Below, piece after piece: positions 17,767 to 26,490 of a stretch of DNA of 64,000 bases. This DNA is from Alkaliphilus transvaalensis ATCC 700919 (GTDB lineage: Bacteria; Bacillota; Clostridia; Peptostreptococcales; Natronincolaceae): NCBI RefSeq assembly GCF_000621485.1, contig NZ_JHYF01000014.1:62001-126000 (forward strand), read 5' to 3'. Under the pieces are notes generated by a model that did no database searches, had not been told where the DNA came from, and worked only from the letters and a program-made list of their open reading frames with translations. How positions within the stretch are numbered: the first letter of the stretch is position 1; each line of letters starts with the position of its first letter. The translations under genes and the position numbers were made by a program.

Positions 17767-19587
17767 ATGGATAATAAAAAATTATTAACAACAAAAGAAG
17801 TGGCATTAACATTAGATGTATCTCAATCAACTGTACGGCGATGGGCTGATTCTGGATATTTGCCTTGTTACCGAGTTGGTGAATCTAAATATAGAAAATT
17901 TGATATTGATGACATTGAAAAAGTAAAATTGAAAATATACTCTAAAGATAGCTCAGCAAATAAAGAGTATATTAATAAGAAAAGAGTAGTTATAAAAAAA
18001 GATATACCACCTTTACCACATCCGGCACATTACCTGATGCATAGGTATTGGGGCCGTAAAGCACATAATGTTGTAAGTGAATACATAAAAAATTTTACTA
18101 GTGAAGGTGATATTGTCTTAGACCCATTTATGGGAAGTGGAGTAACAAATATAGAAAGTTCAAAATTAAATAGAAGATCTGTGGGTATTGATCTTAATCC
18201 AATGTCTGTATTTATCGTTAAAAGCACTATAAGCAATGTAGATATAGATACTTTTAATAAATATTTTAACTCTATATTTAATGAGCTATATGATAAGTTT
18301 CATAATCTATACGATACTAAGTGTCCTGAGTGTGGAAATACCTGCGAAACGGAAATTTATGTATGGGAAGAAGATTTCATTAAAAAGGTTCGAGGCAAGT
18401 GTAAAGAACATGGCTTATTTATAAAAGATGTAGATGACTTTGATTTAAGTAGGATTGTGCAGTATAAAGAGCTCTTTAATGAACTTAAAATGACAGGTGT
18501 ATTGGAGTATCCAACAGATCCTATCATGCAATACGTTAAAAGAAGTGGTCGTGAACGCATTGATGAATTATTTACGGAACGTGCACTAATAATGCTCTCT
18601 TCTCTTAGAAAGCAAATATTAAACATTGAAGATGAAAATATTAGAAATCTTTTATTTTTATGTTTTACTTCTATGTTGCCTAACGTTTCCAGAATGATTC
18701 CTGGTGATGTTGAAAAGTGCACATATAAATCAGGGTGGGTAATTAGTAAATTTTGGACCCCAACTGTTCATACTGAAAGGAACATATTTACATGTTTTAA
18801 ACTACGTTTTAAAACTATTCTTAAAGGAAAGTTAGAATTAGCATCTATTGACTCTAGCTTAGCGAATATATATAATATGGATTCCTCCAATTTGTTCAAT
18901 ATAGAGTCTAACAGCATTGATTATATATTTACAGATCCTCCCTACGGTGAAAGCATTGCATATTTTGCTCTGAGTCACTTTTGGAATTGTTGGCTGGACT
19001 TTAATGTTGATTATAGTAGTGAAATGATAATTGATTCATACAGAAGAAAAGATTACGTTGACTATGCCTTTAGAATAAAACAAGCTTTTAAAGAAATGTA
19101 TCGAGTATTAAAACCTAATCACTATATGTCATTCACCTTTCATAATAGAGATCTAAATATATGGAAGGCCATTTTAGAAGGTTGTTTAGACGCTGGATTT
19201 GAATTAATGGGAATTGTATTACAATCTCAAGCTGTTTCTTCAGGTACACAAGGTATTAACAAGAAAAACACTTTAACTGGTGACTTTGTTTATAACTTTA
19301 AGAAAGTAGAAAACAATATAGACAAAACAACCTATGAATATATGAAAAATGCAGAGGAATTCATCGTAAATACAATTAAAGAATTTTTGATTAAAAAAGA
19401 TGGAGCTACTTCATCAGAATTATATGAGTATATAATACCAATAGTAGCTAAAAATCATGCTTATTGTAATGATGATGGTAAGGTCATAAATATAGAAAGT
19501 TTGATAAAGAAGAATTTTGATTATATTGAAGTAATTAAATTTGACGACAAAGGAATTGGTGAGGATTACAAATGGGTAGTAAAGTAA
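17767..19587 (+). CDS. HTH-fused amino-DNA methyltransferase
   Basis: I start at MDNKKLLTTK because TTGGAGGA precedes that ATG. Residues 5-50 are an excisionase/MerR-type helix-turn-helix (LTTKEVALTLDVSQSTVRRW). The methyltransferase follows: SAM motif I VLDPFMGSGVTN near 117-128, a Cys-bearing insert (CPECGNTC), and catalytic motif IV TDPPYGES near 388-395. That motif marks N6-adenine or N4-cytosine methylation. Motif I lies far before motif IV, an alpha-like layout. The HTH could bind the shared divergent promoter and make the enzyme its own regulator. It overlaps the next gene by 16 bp. Confidence 0.85.
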   Translation: MDNKKLLTTKEVALTLDVSQSTVRRWADSGYLPCYRVGESKYRKFDIDDIEKVKLKIYSKDSSANKEYINKKRVVIKKDIPPLPHPAHYLMHRYWGRKAHNVVSEYIKNFTSEGDIVLDPFMGSGVTNIESSKLNRRSVGIDLNPMSVFIVKSTISNVDIDTFNKYFNSIFNELYDKFHNLYDTKCPECGNTCETEIYVWEEDFIKKVRGKCKEHGLFIKDVDDFDLSRIVQYKELFNELKMTGVLEYPTDPIMQYVKRSGRERIDELFTERALIMLSSLRKQILNIEDENIRNLLFLCFTSMLPNVSRMIPGDVEKCTYKSGWVISKFWTPTVHTERNIFTCFKLRFKTILKGKLELASIDSSLANIYNMDSSNLFNIESNSIDYIFTDPPYGESIAYFALSHFWNCWLDFNVDYSSEMIIDSYRRKDYVDYAFRIKQAFKEMYRVLKPNHYMSFTFHNRDLNIWKAILEGCLDAGFELMGIVLQSQAVSSGTQGINKKNTLTGDFVYNFKKVENNIDKTTYEYMKNAEEFIVNTIKEFLIKKDGATSSELYEYIIPIVAKNHAYCNDDGKVINIESLIKKNFDYIEVIKFDDKGIGEDYKWVVK

Positions 19588-20756
19588 ATACAACTAAAAA
19601 TACTTATTATGCTTTAGATCTTTTTTGTGGGGCTGGTGGCTTTTCAGTTGGTATGGAACAAGCAGGAATTAATGTTGTTGCATCAATAGAATTTAATCAA
19701 CAAATAGCAGAAACATATAAATATAATAACCCACAAACCCACTTAATAATCGATGATATAAGATTTGTTAAAGCATCAAAAGAAGACATGGATATTACAG
19801 TGTCTCCAAATGACTATGCTGTTGATAGTATAGATCAAATTTTTACTAAAAGGGAGTTATCTTGCGATATTATATTTGGTGGCCCACCATGTCAAGGTTT
19901 CAGTATGGCAGGTAGGCGCATTAGAACAAATGCTAAATTTCTTGAAGATGAGCGCAATTATCTTTTTAAAGAGTTCATCCGAATGGTTAAGTATTTAAAA
20001 CCAAAAGTTTTTATTATCGAAAACGTACCTGGAATTCTTAACTATAATGACGGGTCTGTAAAAAGAGAAATATATGAGACTTTTAAAGCACTAGGTTATA
20101 ATGTACATGCAGATGTTTTATGTGCAGCTGATTATGGGGTTCCACAGATAAGAAACCGTGCTTTTTTCATAGGAAATAATCTTGGACTATGCTCAACTAA
20201 TTTATTTCCACCAACTACACATAATAAAGATACCTACATATCTGTAATAGATGCAATAAGTGATCTTCCTCCACTAAACTCTGGCGAAGGAGTAGAAGAG
20301 ATTCCTTATCCTGCTGTTGGTGTGCTCACAGAATATCAGAAAAAATTGAGAAATCCAACTGGAATTATATATAATCATATAAGTTCAAAACATAAAGACG
20401 AAACAATATCCATTTTACAAATGATAAATGAAGGACAAACTATGAAAGACTTACCTGAAGAATATAGAACAAAATCTGTTCATAGTGGCGCATATGGTCG
20501 TATGAGAGGTAATGCTCCTGCTTATACCCTTACCACTCGTTTAAACACACCTTCAGTGGGTCGAATAACCCATCCGAAACAACATAGAACCATTACACCT
20601 AGAGAGGCTGCTAGGATCCAATCGTTTCCTGATGAATATAAATTCTTGGGTGATATAACTTCACTCGGAATGCAAATAGGTAATGCTGTTCCTCCCCTAC
20701 TTGCAAAATCTCTAGGTAAACAAGTAGTTAAAGTGCTACATTCTTTAGGTATTTAA
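19572..20756 (+). CDS. C5-cytosine DNA methyltransferase
   Basis: The 394 residues show the C5 motifs in order: I ALDLFCGAGGFSVGMEQAG, IV FGGPPCQGFSMAGRR (catalytic Cys), VI FIIENVPGI, VIII GVPQIRNRAFFIG, IX TPREAARIQSFPDEY and X QIGNAVPPLLAKSL. The target-recognition region lies near 230-310. It methylates cytosine at C5 at an unknown site and would protect host DNA from the neighbouring McrB/McrC-like nuclease. GAGG precedes the ATG, which lies inside the end of the previous gene, so the two are coupled. Confidence 0.95.
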   Translation: MGSKVNTTKNTYYALDLFCGAGGFSVGMEQAGINVVASIEFNQQIAETYKYNNPQTHLIIDDIRFVKASKEDMDITVSPNDYAVDSIDQIFTKRELSCDIIFGGPPCQGFSMAGRRIRTNAKFLEDERNYLFKEFIRMVKYLKPKVFIIENVPGILNYNDGSVKREIYETFKALGYNVHADVLCAADYGVPQIRNRAFFIGNNLGLCSTNLFPPTTHNKDTYISVIDAISDLPPLNSGEGVEEIPYPAVGVLTEYQKKLRNPTGIIYNHISSKHKDETISILQMINEGQTMKDLPEEYRTKSVHSGAYGRMRGNAPAYTLTTRLNTPSVGRITHPKQHRTITPREAARIQSFPDEYKFLGDITSLGMQIGNAVPPLLAKSLGKQVVKVLHSLGI

Positions 20757-20822
20757 TACTTCTGTAAATTTTAATAAATAATAGTTATTGCAATACGTAA
20801 TGAATTATGCTTTTATTCTTTT

Positions 20823-20861
20823 ACTGGCCTATACTACGAATAATAAGTAGTATGGGCCAGT
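20823..20861 (+). terminator. Terminator after the methyltransferase operon
   Basis: ACTGGCCTATACTAC and GTAGTATGGGCCAGT form a 15-bp stem with one G-T pair, followed by a T-rich stretch. Confidence 0.7.
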
Positions 20862-20883
20862 ATTTCATAATTCAACTCATCAG

Positions 20884-21138
20884 CTAATTTTTAGTTTCTA
20901 TTAAATTTTCTTGTAGTGTTTGTCTTTCCTCTTTAATTTTTTGCACATTTCCTTCCATCAGAGGCTTAATGAACTTCTCATAACGTTCTTTTTTAAATTT
21001 TTCCAATTGTTCTTTACTCATTTCTTTAATAATTTCTTCTAATTTAACAGACTCTACGCCCTTCACTTTAATCATCCTTTCTAAATTTGTTCTCAAAGAA
21101 TAAAAAAATCCTTCATAACAATTGTTAAGAAGGATCAT
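20884..21138 (-). CDS. Small helical protein behind a structured leader
   Basis: The 84-residue product is highly charged and mostly helical in its second half (LEEIIKEMSKEQLEKFKKER). I know no family. Its ATG (21,138) has no ribosome site of its own. It overlaps the TGA of a six-codon leader ORF that does have AAGGAGGTG, so translation is likely coupled. Directly upstream lies a strongly structured RNA region. A later start at MIKVKGVESV is possible. Confidence 0.5.
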   Translation of the reverse strand: MILLNNCYEGFFYSLRTNLERMIKVKGVESVKLEEIIKEMSKEQLEKFKKERYEKFIKPLMEGNVQKIKEERQTLQENLIETKN

Positions 21139-21155
21139 ATATCATGATTGATCAT
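21135..21155 (-). CDS. Six-residue leader peptide (MINHDI)
   Basis: ATG at 21,155 lies six bases after a perfect AAGGAGGTG (21,170-21,162). It reads MINHDI and TGA, and the TGA overlaps the next ORF's ATG (ATGA). The strong site placed before a tiny ORF suggests a coupling or attenuation leader. Confidence 0.35.
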   Translation of the reverse strand: MINHDI

Positions 21156-21161
21156 GGCTTA

Positions 21162-21242
21162 CACCTCCTTATCGTTGTTAGCTGAACCACCTTGCTTTAA
21201 TAGCAGGTTGGTATAGGGTCATCGAGCTAACTCTCTACCCTA
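21162..21242 (-). ncRNA. Candidate pseudoknotted leader RNA
   Basis: On the minus strand TAGGGT (21,242-21,237) can pair with ACCCTA (21,219-21,214). The loop between them holds GTTAGCT (21,231-21,225), which can pair with AGCTAAC (21,183-21,177). That gives an H-type pseudoknot. ACCAACCTGC and GCAAGGTGGT form an inner imperfect stem. The structure ends seven bases before the ribosome site, a good place for cis-regulation. It matches no riboswitch class I know. Confidence 0.4.
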
Positions 21243-21386
21243 ACTCTTGATAGTTTGGTCTTCATATTTTTACTTTTCTATTTTATTCTACCATATACCA
21301 TATATATAGTAAATGATCTTATATGAACATTTATATCATTTTCACATTCCCTAAGAGTTCCATATCAACCCCTAAGACTCTACTAT

Positions 21387-21524
21387 CTAATTATAGTTCA
21401 CACCATACCGTTTTTCTAAAATCTCCTTTATATCTTCAATTGATAATCTCATATTTTCACATGTTTCCTCTTCAAGAATATTTAAGAGATAAATAACCCT
21501 TTGTCTATTTGTTATTTATCCCAT
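21387..21524 (-). pseudogene. Decayed 5' fragment of a WYL regulator gene
   Basis: From ATG at 21,524 the frame reads MG, a TAA, then NRQRVIYLLNILEEETCENM and IKEILEKRYGVNYN, then stop. This matches the first 45 or so residues of the intact WYL protein at 37,471-38,472 (NKQRIIDLLNILKEETDE, IKDILEKRYGMNYK), and the DNA is similar too. It is a truncated second copy with an early stop. Confidence 0.75.
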
Positions 21525-21540
21525 GTTATTCGACTCCTGT

Positions 21541-22839
21541 TTAATAACTTTCTTCATTAATAATACAATGAAGGCTCTTAAGGCTGCTATTAATATTTTC
21601 TAAGTCTATAAAAAATATGACAAGATCCTTCCCTTTTTCAAAGTAGTTGTGGCTATTACCAGCAATATTATTAGGTTTAGGATATATTAGAATTACCTTC
21701 TGTGCATTATATTTCTTTATATATGCATACATTTGATACAAGTCACTTTGAGCTATGCCATAGTCCTTATGTTGATTGTTTAATATTTTCCATTTTGTAT
21801 CCAGTACTATCGTTCTATTGTTTGTTTTTATAACCAAGTCTGGTTTTAACTTAAACCGCTTAGAACTTTCTATAAGATAATATTGAGCATGTTGAGGCCA
21901 TATTGTACAGTCTCTAAATAGGTTGCTTTTCATTATGCTTTTCTGTATATATTTCTCAAATACCTTTTCCATTGGAAAAAGTAGAGAATATGCTACATCT
22001 TGTCCTTTATAGTTCACAAAGCTCTTATCATGCAGAAAAATCTTGCACCATCGCAATATGGCATCATAATGTGTCATTAATCGGTTTGATATGCATTTAT
22101 TGAAATCTTGCGCGTAATTAATAGATACGTCTACCTCCCTAAAGGATAGAAGGTATTCATTTAACCTTTTGTGGAGCAACTTATTTGTCGTTCTTTTCTT
22201 AAGCAATACTAGAGTTGATTTAATTATTCTATTTTCCGGTCTATTGACGCTAAATTCTTCATAGCCTACATAAAATTTATGCTTATTAACAGTGTTTTTA
22301 ATTACATGCTTATTTACTAGTAGTTTTCCCTTAAAGACATTAAGATTACTTTCCTGGTCTAAGTACGAGGATTTTAATCCCTGTCTAATGACTTGCACCA
22401 GTTCATCTAAGAACATCATGATAAATATATCAAAGATATTCATATTAGTAGCCTGTAAATTAGCTTGATTAAATGTTTTTACAGGTAAGTCATCTGAGTA
22501 TCTTAACATCTTTAGAAATATTTTTTTAGTTTTACTATAGGAGTCATCCTGGTCAGACATGAAAATCTTAGGTAATATTTCTATAGTGCTATTATCTGAT
22601 GTTTTGATAACTCCCACATAGTTTTTAGCCTTTAGTACCTTGCCAGCATTCTTTGCATACCCTGTCACCATAAATTCATCAATAGTATCGCTATAGTCTA
22701 CCTTGTTTTGCAGGATGAATTCCTCTAAGTTTAAAAATAGCTTATGGGGCAGCAAAATATTTTCTCCAGTTACGTGGCTAACATATTGATCACTGGCAAA
22801 ATAGCTGTGTTCTTTAATACAATAAGTTTTACTCTTCAT
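21541..22839 (-). CDS. mcrC: McrC, nuclease subunit of a modification-dependent restriction system
   Basis: I take MKSKTYCIKE as the start because GGAG lies nine bases before it; it overlaps mcrB by 11 bp. The 432-residue protein has the McrC N-terminal domain (GVIKTSDNSTIEILPKIF) and a helical middle (FKGKLLVNKHVIKN). A PD-(D/E)XK core lies near 330-385: KLKPDLVIKTNNRTIVLDTKWK, then QSDLYQMYAYIKKY. McrC cuts DNA when McrB binds methylated sites. It is distinct from the DUF2357 protein at 14,081. Confidence 0.92.
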   Translation of the reverse strand: MKSKTYCIKEHSYFASDQYVSHVTGENILLPHKLFLNLEEFILQNKVDYSDTIDEFMVTGYAKNAGKVLKAKNYVGVIKTSDNSTIEILPKIFMSDQDDSYSKTKKIFLKMLRYSDDLPVKTFNQANLQATNMNIFDIFIMMFLDELVQVIRQGLKSSYLDQESNLNVFKGKLLVNKHVIKNTVNKHKFYVGYEEFSVNRPENRIIKSTLVLLKKRTTNKLLHKRLNEYLLSFREVDVSINYAQDFNKCISNRLMTHYDAILRWCKIFLHDKSFVNYKGQDVAYSLLFPMEKVFEKYIQKSIMKSNLFRDCTIWPQHAQYYLIESSKRFKLKPDLVIKTNNRTIVLDTKWKILNNQHKDYGIAQSDLYQMYAYIKKYNAQKVILIYPKPNNIAGNSHNYFEKGKDLVIFFIDLENINSSLKSLHCIINEESY

Positions 22840-25099
22840 CTGGCATATCTCCATTACGAGATAAAATTTTATCGTAAATTTTAATATAGGCCATTGGATT
22901 TGTCAGTGCATCGGTGTTTATCCTATAGGTTGCCATATCTTCTATCAGGTCTACTTCTGAATTGTCTCCAAACAAAGCAGCATCGATATTTTCTTTAATA
23001 ACAAATTGCATGTTTTCTATACTTATTTGATTATCAGCTAATATAAGTCTGATTTTCTCATAATCATCATAAAAGTACTCTTGTAACAGTGGTATTATTT
23101 TATTTTCAAACACATCACTTAGCTTATCTATAGTCTTATTGTGTAATAACTCCATAAAATATGCTTGTCCTATCATATGTTCTCGATCATACAGCACTTC
23201 AATCCTTTTATTAATGGTATCAAGCATCTTTTTAATATCCACGCCTTCAATAACCAGCTGCTTATTATCATTCATCTTTTTGAAAATGCTAGTTTCAGGC
23301 TCGATTTCAATAAACTTAAATCTTCTTCTTAAAGCAGTATCCATCAGCGCTATTGATCTATCAGCGGTGTTCATAGTCCCTAAAATATATAAATTAGATG
23401 GCACACCGAAGGGTTCCTTTGAATATGGCAGTGTGACATAAATTTCTTCCTCTTTTCCTATTCTTTTACTAGATTCTACCAATGTTATTAGTTCACCAAA
23501 TATCTTCGAGATATTCCCTCGATTTATTTCATCTATTATTATAATGTAATTTTCTTTATAATTACCTTTAGCCTTTTCACTTATTTCTTTTAAAATACCA
23601 TCTTCTATTTTGTACTGAATCTCTCCTTTTGCCTTTAGTTCTTCTTTATTTGTATGCTCCTTAGCTATTATGGGTTTAATTCCTTCAATAAATTCTTCAT
23701 ATCCATAGGACTGATGAAAGGTGCAGAAAGCTATTTGACCCTTTTTCATATAATCCTTATATTTAGCCTTAACATTAACATAGGGTTCTTCCTTTACTAC
23801 AACTGGATCTCGGCCTTCAATTATTGATACTGCATAATAAGTAGAGTTATAGGTTTTTCCTGTTCCAGGAGGGCCGTATAGTATTATATTTAAATCTTCG
23901 TGCTCATAGTCATTCTCTTTAGCGCCCTCTGGCTTCATTTGTTGTCCATGGAACTCATCAATAATAGGCTGTATTTCTTCGTATTCATCCCCTTGTAGAT
24001 CTTCAATAGTTTGTTCCATTAGTTCCTTTATTGATAGATCAAAATAAGGTCCCAATATATTTTGTTGAAATACATTAAGCTCTTGGTCTTTAATTTCCAT
24101 GCATGTAGAGTTATAATTAGGGGTCCACCCCTTCTTTACACCTTCATATCTGTCATCGCTTATACTTTTCTTTATTAATATGTATTTCCTTTCCATCCAC
24201 CCATCATCTTTGTCTTCTAGCGGCTTAGCATCAGAAGATACTACCCCTAGTGCAACTATTTTTTGTGACCCATAACACAGATAGAAATAATCTCCTACCT
24301 TCATCTTATCAGTAAAATTCTGGCCTTGACTTCTACCAGTATCTTTGTGGACAGCAATTATATTTTCTTTAAGATATGTTTCTTTTTCATTTTCGTTAAA
24401 CTCTCCATTATTTCCATGGGACACTTTCCAAATCCTTTTATCATTATCCCAAAGTTTTCTTATTTCACTGCTGTATAGTATAGATGAATATATATCAGTC
24501 AAATTGTTGGGGTTTACAGGTTTGATATCGAATTGCGTAAATTCTTCTTTAACTATATCAGCGAAGTTATCTATGTAATCATTACGTTTAAATAAAATTA
24601 AGCTAATCAGTTGTTGATGTACTGGGGATACAATATTAATATTATTCTCTGGATCTATGATGTATCTTAATGAGTTTGCTATATTATCCGATAACTGCTC
24701 TAGATTCCGATGTTTCTTATAGTTTAGTAAGTGCTCTACCCATTTATTTTGTCTTACAAAAGGTGTAGACACAACTCTTTTATCTTCATATTCATTGTAT
24801 TCGTGCTTATTAGCAGCCTTGGAGTCTAAGTAGGATATAAGCTGCCCTATGATCTTTAGAAATTTATATTCCTCATATTCGTCATCATAGTAGCTTAGCA
24901 ATTTATTAAAGTTAAATTCACCTATTTTATTTAAATCTTCAACAATACCATCTAGGGTACCCTCACCAATATCGTATGCTATAAATTCATTATATTTATT
25001 AACTGCCTTTTGAAAATGAAAATCTTTGTTCTCAATGACTTTTTTAATATTATTCTTTTTTAGTACCTCTTTAATCTGCTGTTGTAAATTTGTATCCAC
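22829..25099 (-). CDS. mcrB: McrB, AAA+ GTPase of a modification-dependent restriction system
   Basis: The 756-residue protein has an N-terminal helical region, then an EVE/PUA-like modified-base reader near 265-330 (GDYFYLCYGSQKIVALGVVS). The McrB AAA+ domain follows: Walker A YGPPGTGKTYNS near 411-418, FHQSYGYEEFIEGIKP, Walker B IIIDEINRGNISKIFGEL, and LGTMNTADRSIALMDTALRRRF carrying the sensor and arginine fingers. The GTG start follows AGGGGAGG. Together with McrC it would restrict DNA carrying methylated or otherwise modified bases, and the EVE-like domain hints at what it reads. Confidence 0.92.
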   Translation of the reverse strand: MDTNLQQQIKEVLKKNNIKKVIENKDFHFQKAVNKYNEFIAYDIGEGTLDGIVEDLNKIGEFNFNKLLSYYDDEYEEYKFLKIIGQLISYLDSKAANKHEYNEYEDKRVVSTPFVRQNKWVEHLLNYKKHRNLEQLSDNIANSLRYIIDPENNINIVSPVHQQLISLILFKRNDYIDNFADIVKEEFTQFDIKPVNPNNLTDIYSSILYSSEIRKLWDNDKRIWKVSHGNNGEFNENEKETYLKENIIAVHKDTGRSQGQNFTDKMKVGDYFYLCYGSQKIVALGVVSSDAKPLEDKDDGWMERKYILIKKSISDDRYEGVKKGWTPNYNSTCMEIKDQELNVFQQNILGPYFDLSIKELMEQTIEDLQGDEYEEIQPIIDEFHGQQMKPEGAKENDYEHEDLNIILYGPPGTGKTYNSTYYAVSIIEGRDPVVVKEEPYVNVKAKYKDYMKKGQIAFCTFHQSYGYEEFIEGIKPIIAKEHTNKEELKAKGEIQYKIEDGILKEISEKAKGNYKENYIIIIDEINRGNISKIFGELITLVESSKRIGKEEEIYVTLPYSKEPFGVPSNLYILGTMNTADRSIALMDTALRRRFKFIEIEPETSIFKKMNDNKQLVIEGVDIKKMLDTINKRIEVLYDREHMIGQAYFMELLHNKTIDKLSDVFENKIIPLLQEYFYDDYEKIRLILADNQISIENMQFVIKENIDAALFGDNSEVDLIEDMATYRINTDALTNPMAYIKIYDKILSRNGDMPDEE

Positions 25100-25282
25100 T
25101 TTTATCCTCCCCTCTATTATCCTAACCCCTTACTTATTATTTCAATAGTCTAATATTTAATGCTATTATATCACTTATTTAAAATTTGTTGAATTTAAGT
25201 GGAGCACCTCTACTCTATTATAACGACAACATTAGAATATATTTTTTCATAATGGGAACTCTTCTTCTATAGGAGGGATATT

Positions 25283-26437
25283 ATGACAGGAGTTACTACA
25301 CAAAAATCTGAATCTATTGCTAAAGGCTTCATTCATGAAAGAATAATATATGAGTATATGAAATATAGGGTAAAATACAGCACTTTGAGAATGAGACACA
25401 TCGTTAAATCTGGGAATTATAATGCTAAGCAAGAGTACGTAGTAGTTGAAAGACTTCAAATAGACGATACTAAGTTTCCAGATGTTGACGACATAATAAT
25501 AACTAGTAATTCAGGAGTACATCCTAATCGTGTAGCTGAAATAAAGTTTGTTTCATCTCAGTTTAATTATCATAAAGAAAAAAGATACAAGGATTTTCAG
25601 AGTAAAGGTGGATGTATTATAGTTTTAAATCATGATACTTTACCAGCTGCACTTAATATTGATGTTTATCAATTAGAGAGAAGCGATTTTGAAGGTTTTG
25701 TTCGCGAAAACTTCGATAGATTATTATCTCATCAATTATTAAGCCGAAATAAAAATGATTACAAAATATGGTTATTTAGTCAGGCTCCTAACTTTTATAA
25801 AAAAGTGAAAAATAGCATCACAAAACCTGCTTGTGAATCTGGTATTTGGTGCCCTACACAAACTATGACGGAATTTGATTTAGCTAAGAGAGACAAAGTT
25901 ATTTTCATTAAATTTGGTGGAGCGGAAAGATTACAACAGGAGCTGCAAAAATACAATAAACGAGGCGAATTATTTCCTGAGTGGAAAATCCAGCAATTAT
26001 GGATCGGAGAAATTACATCTCCTATCAAAGATAGAGAAGAATATTGCATAATAAAAAACCTTGACCCTTCTCTTCCTCTATGGAATAAAGACACCTATAG
26101 GAATAAACCTTTCCCTAGAGTTTTTGAATTTAAAAAATTAAAGGTTATAAATTGCACTATCTATTGTACGGACCTTTTGAAATACTTTCGAGAACTTGTT
26201 AAGCCAGTTTTATATGATGTATTTGTTCAACAAGTAGCAAGAGAAATATCTCATGAGGATTATATAAAATTTATTGAATATGTGGCAGAAAAGCAATCTG
26301 AACAACTTCCTCATACATTTCAAGGATATGATGAAACTAAGTTTAAAAATTTACTTGATGATGCAATAACAAATCCTCATATGCTTTTGAAGATTCAAGC
26401 ACACTTAGAAAAAATAGAACAAAATATGCTACATTGA
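25283..26437 (+). CDS. Putative type II restriction endonuclease
   Basis: I do not recognise the 384-residue protein by family. Near residues 70-95 it contains FPDVDDIIITSNSGV followed by VAEIKFVSSQ, a D...ExK arrangement typical of PD-(D/E)XK nucleases. It converges on a DNA methyltransferase gene with only 53 bases between, the usual sign of a type II restriction-modification pair. AGGAGGG precedes the ATG. The recognition site is unknown. The alternative is that it partners McrBC. Confidence 0.5.
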   Translation: MTGVTTQKSESIAKGFIHERIIYEYMKYRVKYSTLRMRHIVKSGNYNAKQEYVVVERLQIDDTKFPDVDDIIITSNSGVHPNRVAEIKFVSSQFNYHKEKRYKDFQSKGGCIIVLNHDTLPAALNIDVYQLERSDFEGFVRENFDRLLSHQLLSRNKNDYKIWLFSQAPNFYKKVKNSITKPACESGIWCPTQTMTEFDLAKRDKVIFIKFGGAERLQQELQKYNKRGELFPEWKIQQLWIGEITSPIKDREEYCIIKNLDPSLPLWNKDTYRNKPFPRVFEFKKLKVINCTIYCTDLLKYFRELVKPVLYDVFVQQVAREISHEDYIKFIEYVAEKQSEQLPHTFQGYDETKFKNLLDDAITNPHMLLKIQAHLEKIEQNMLH

Positions 26438-26490
26438 TTTCTTAATTATATGGTAATTATATGGATGCTAAGATAATTAATATTGTCATA

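Noticed and set aside
23139-23441. Plus-strand frame opposite mcrB
   Set aside because: The minus strand encodes the conserved McrB Walker B and sensor region here; the antisense frame is low-complexity and lacks a start site.
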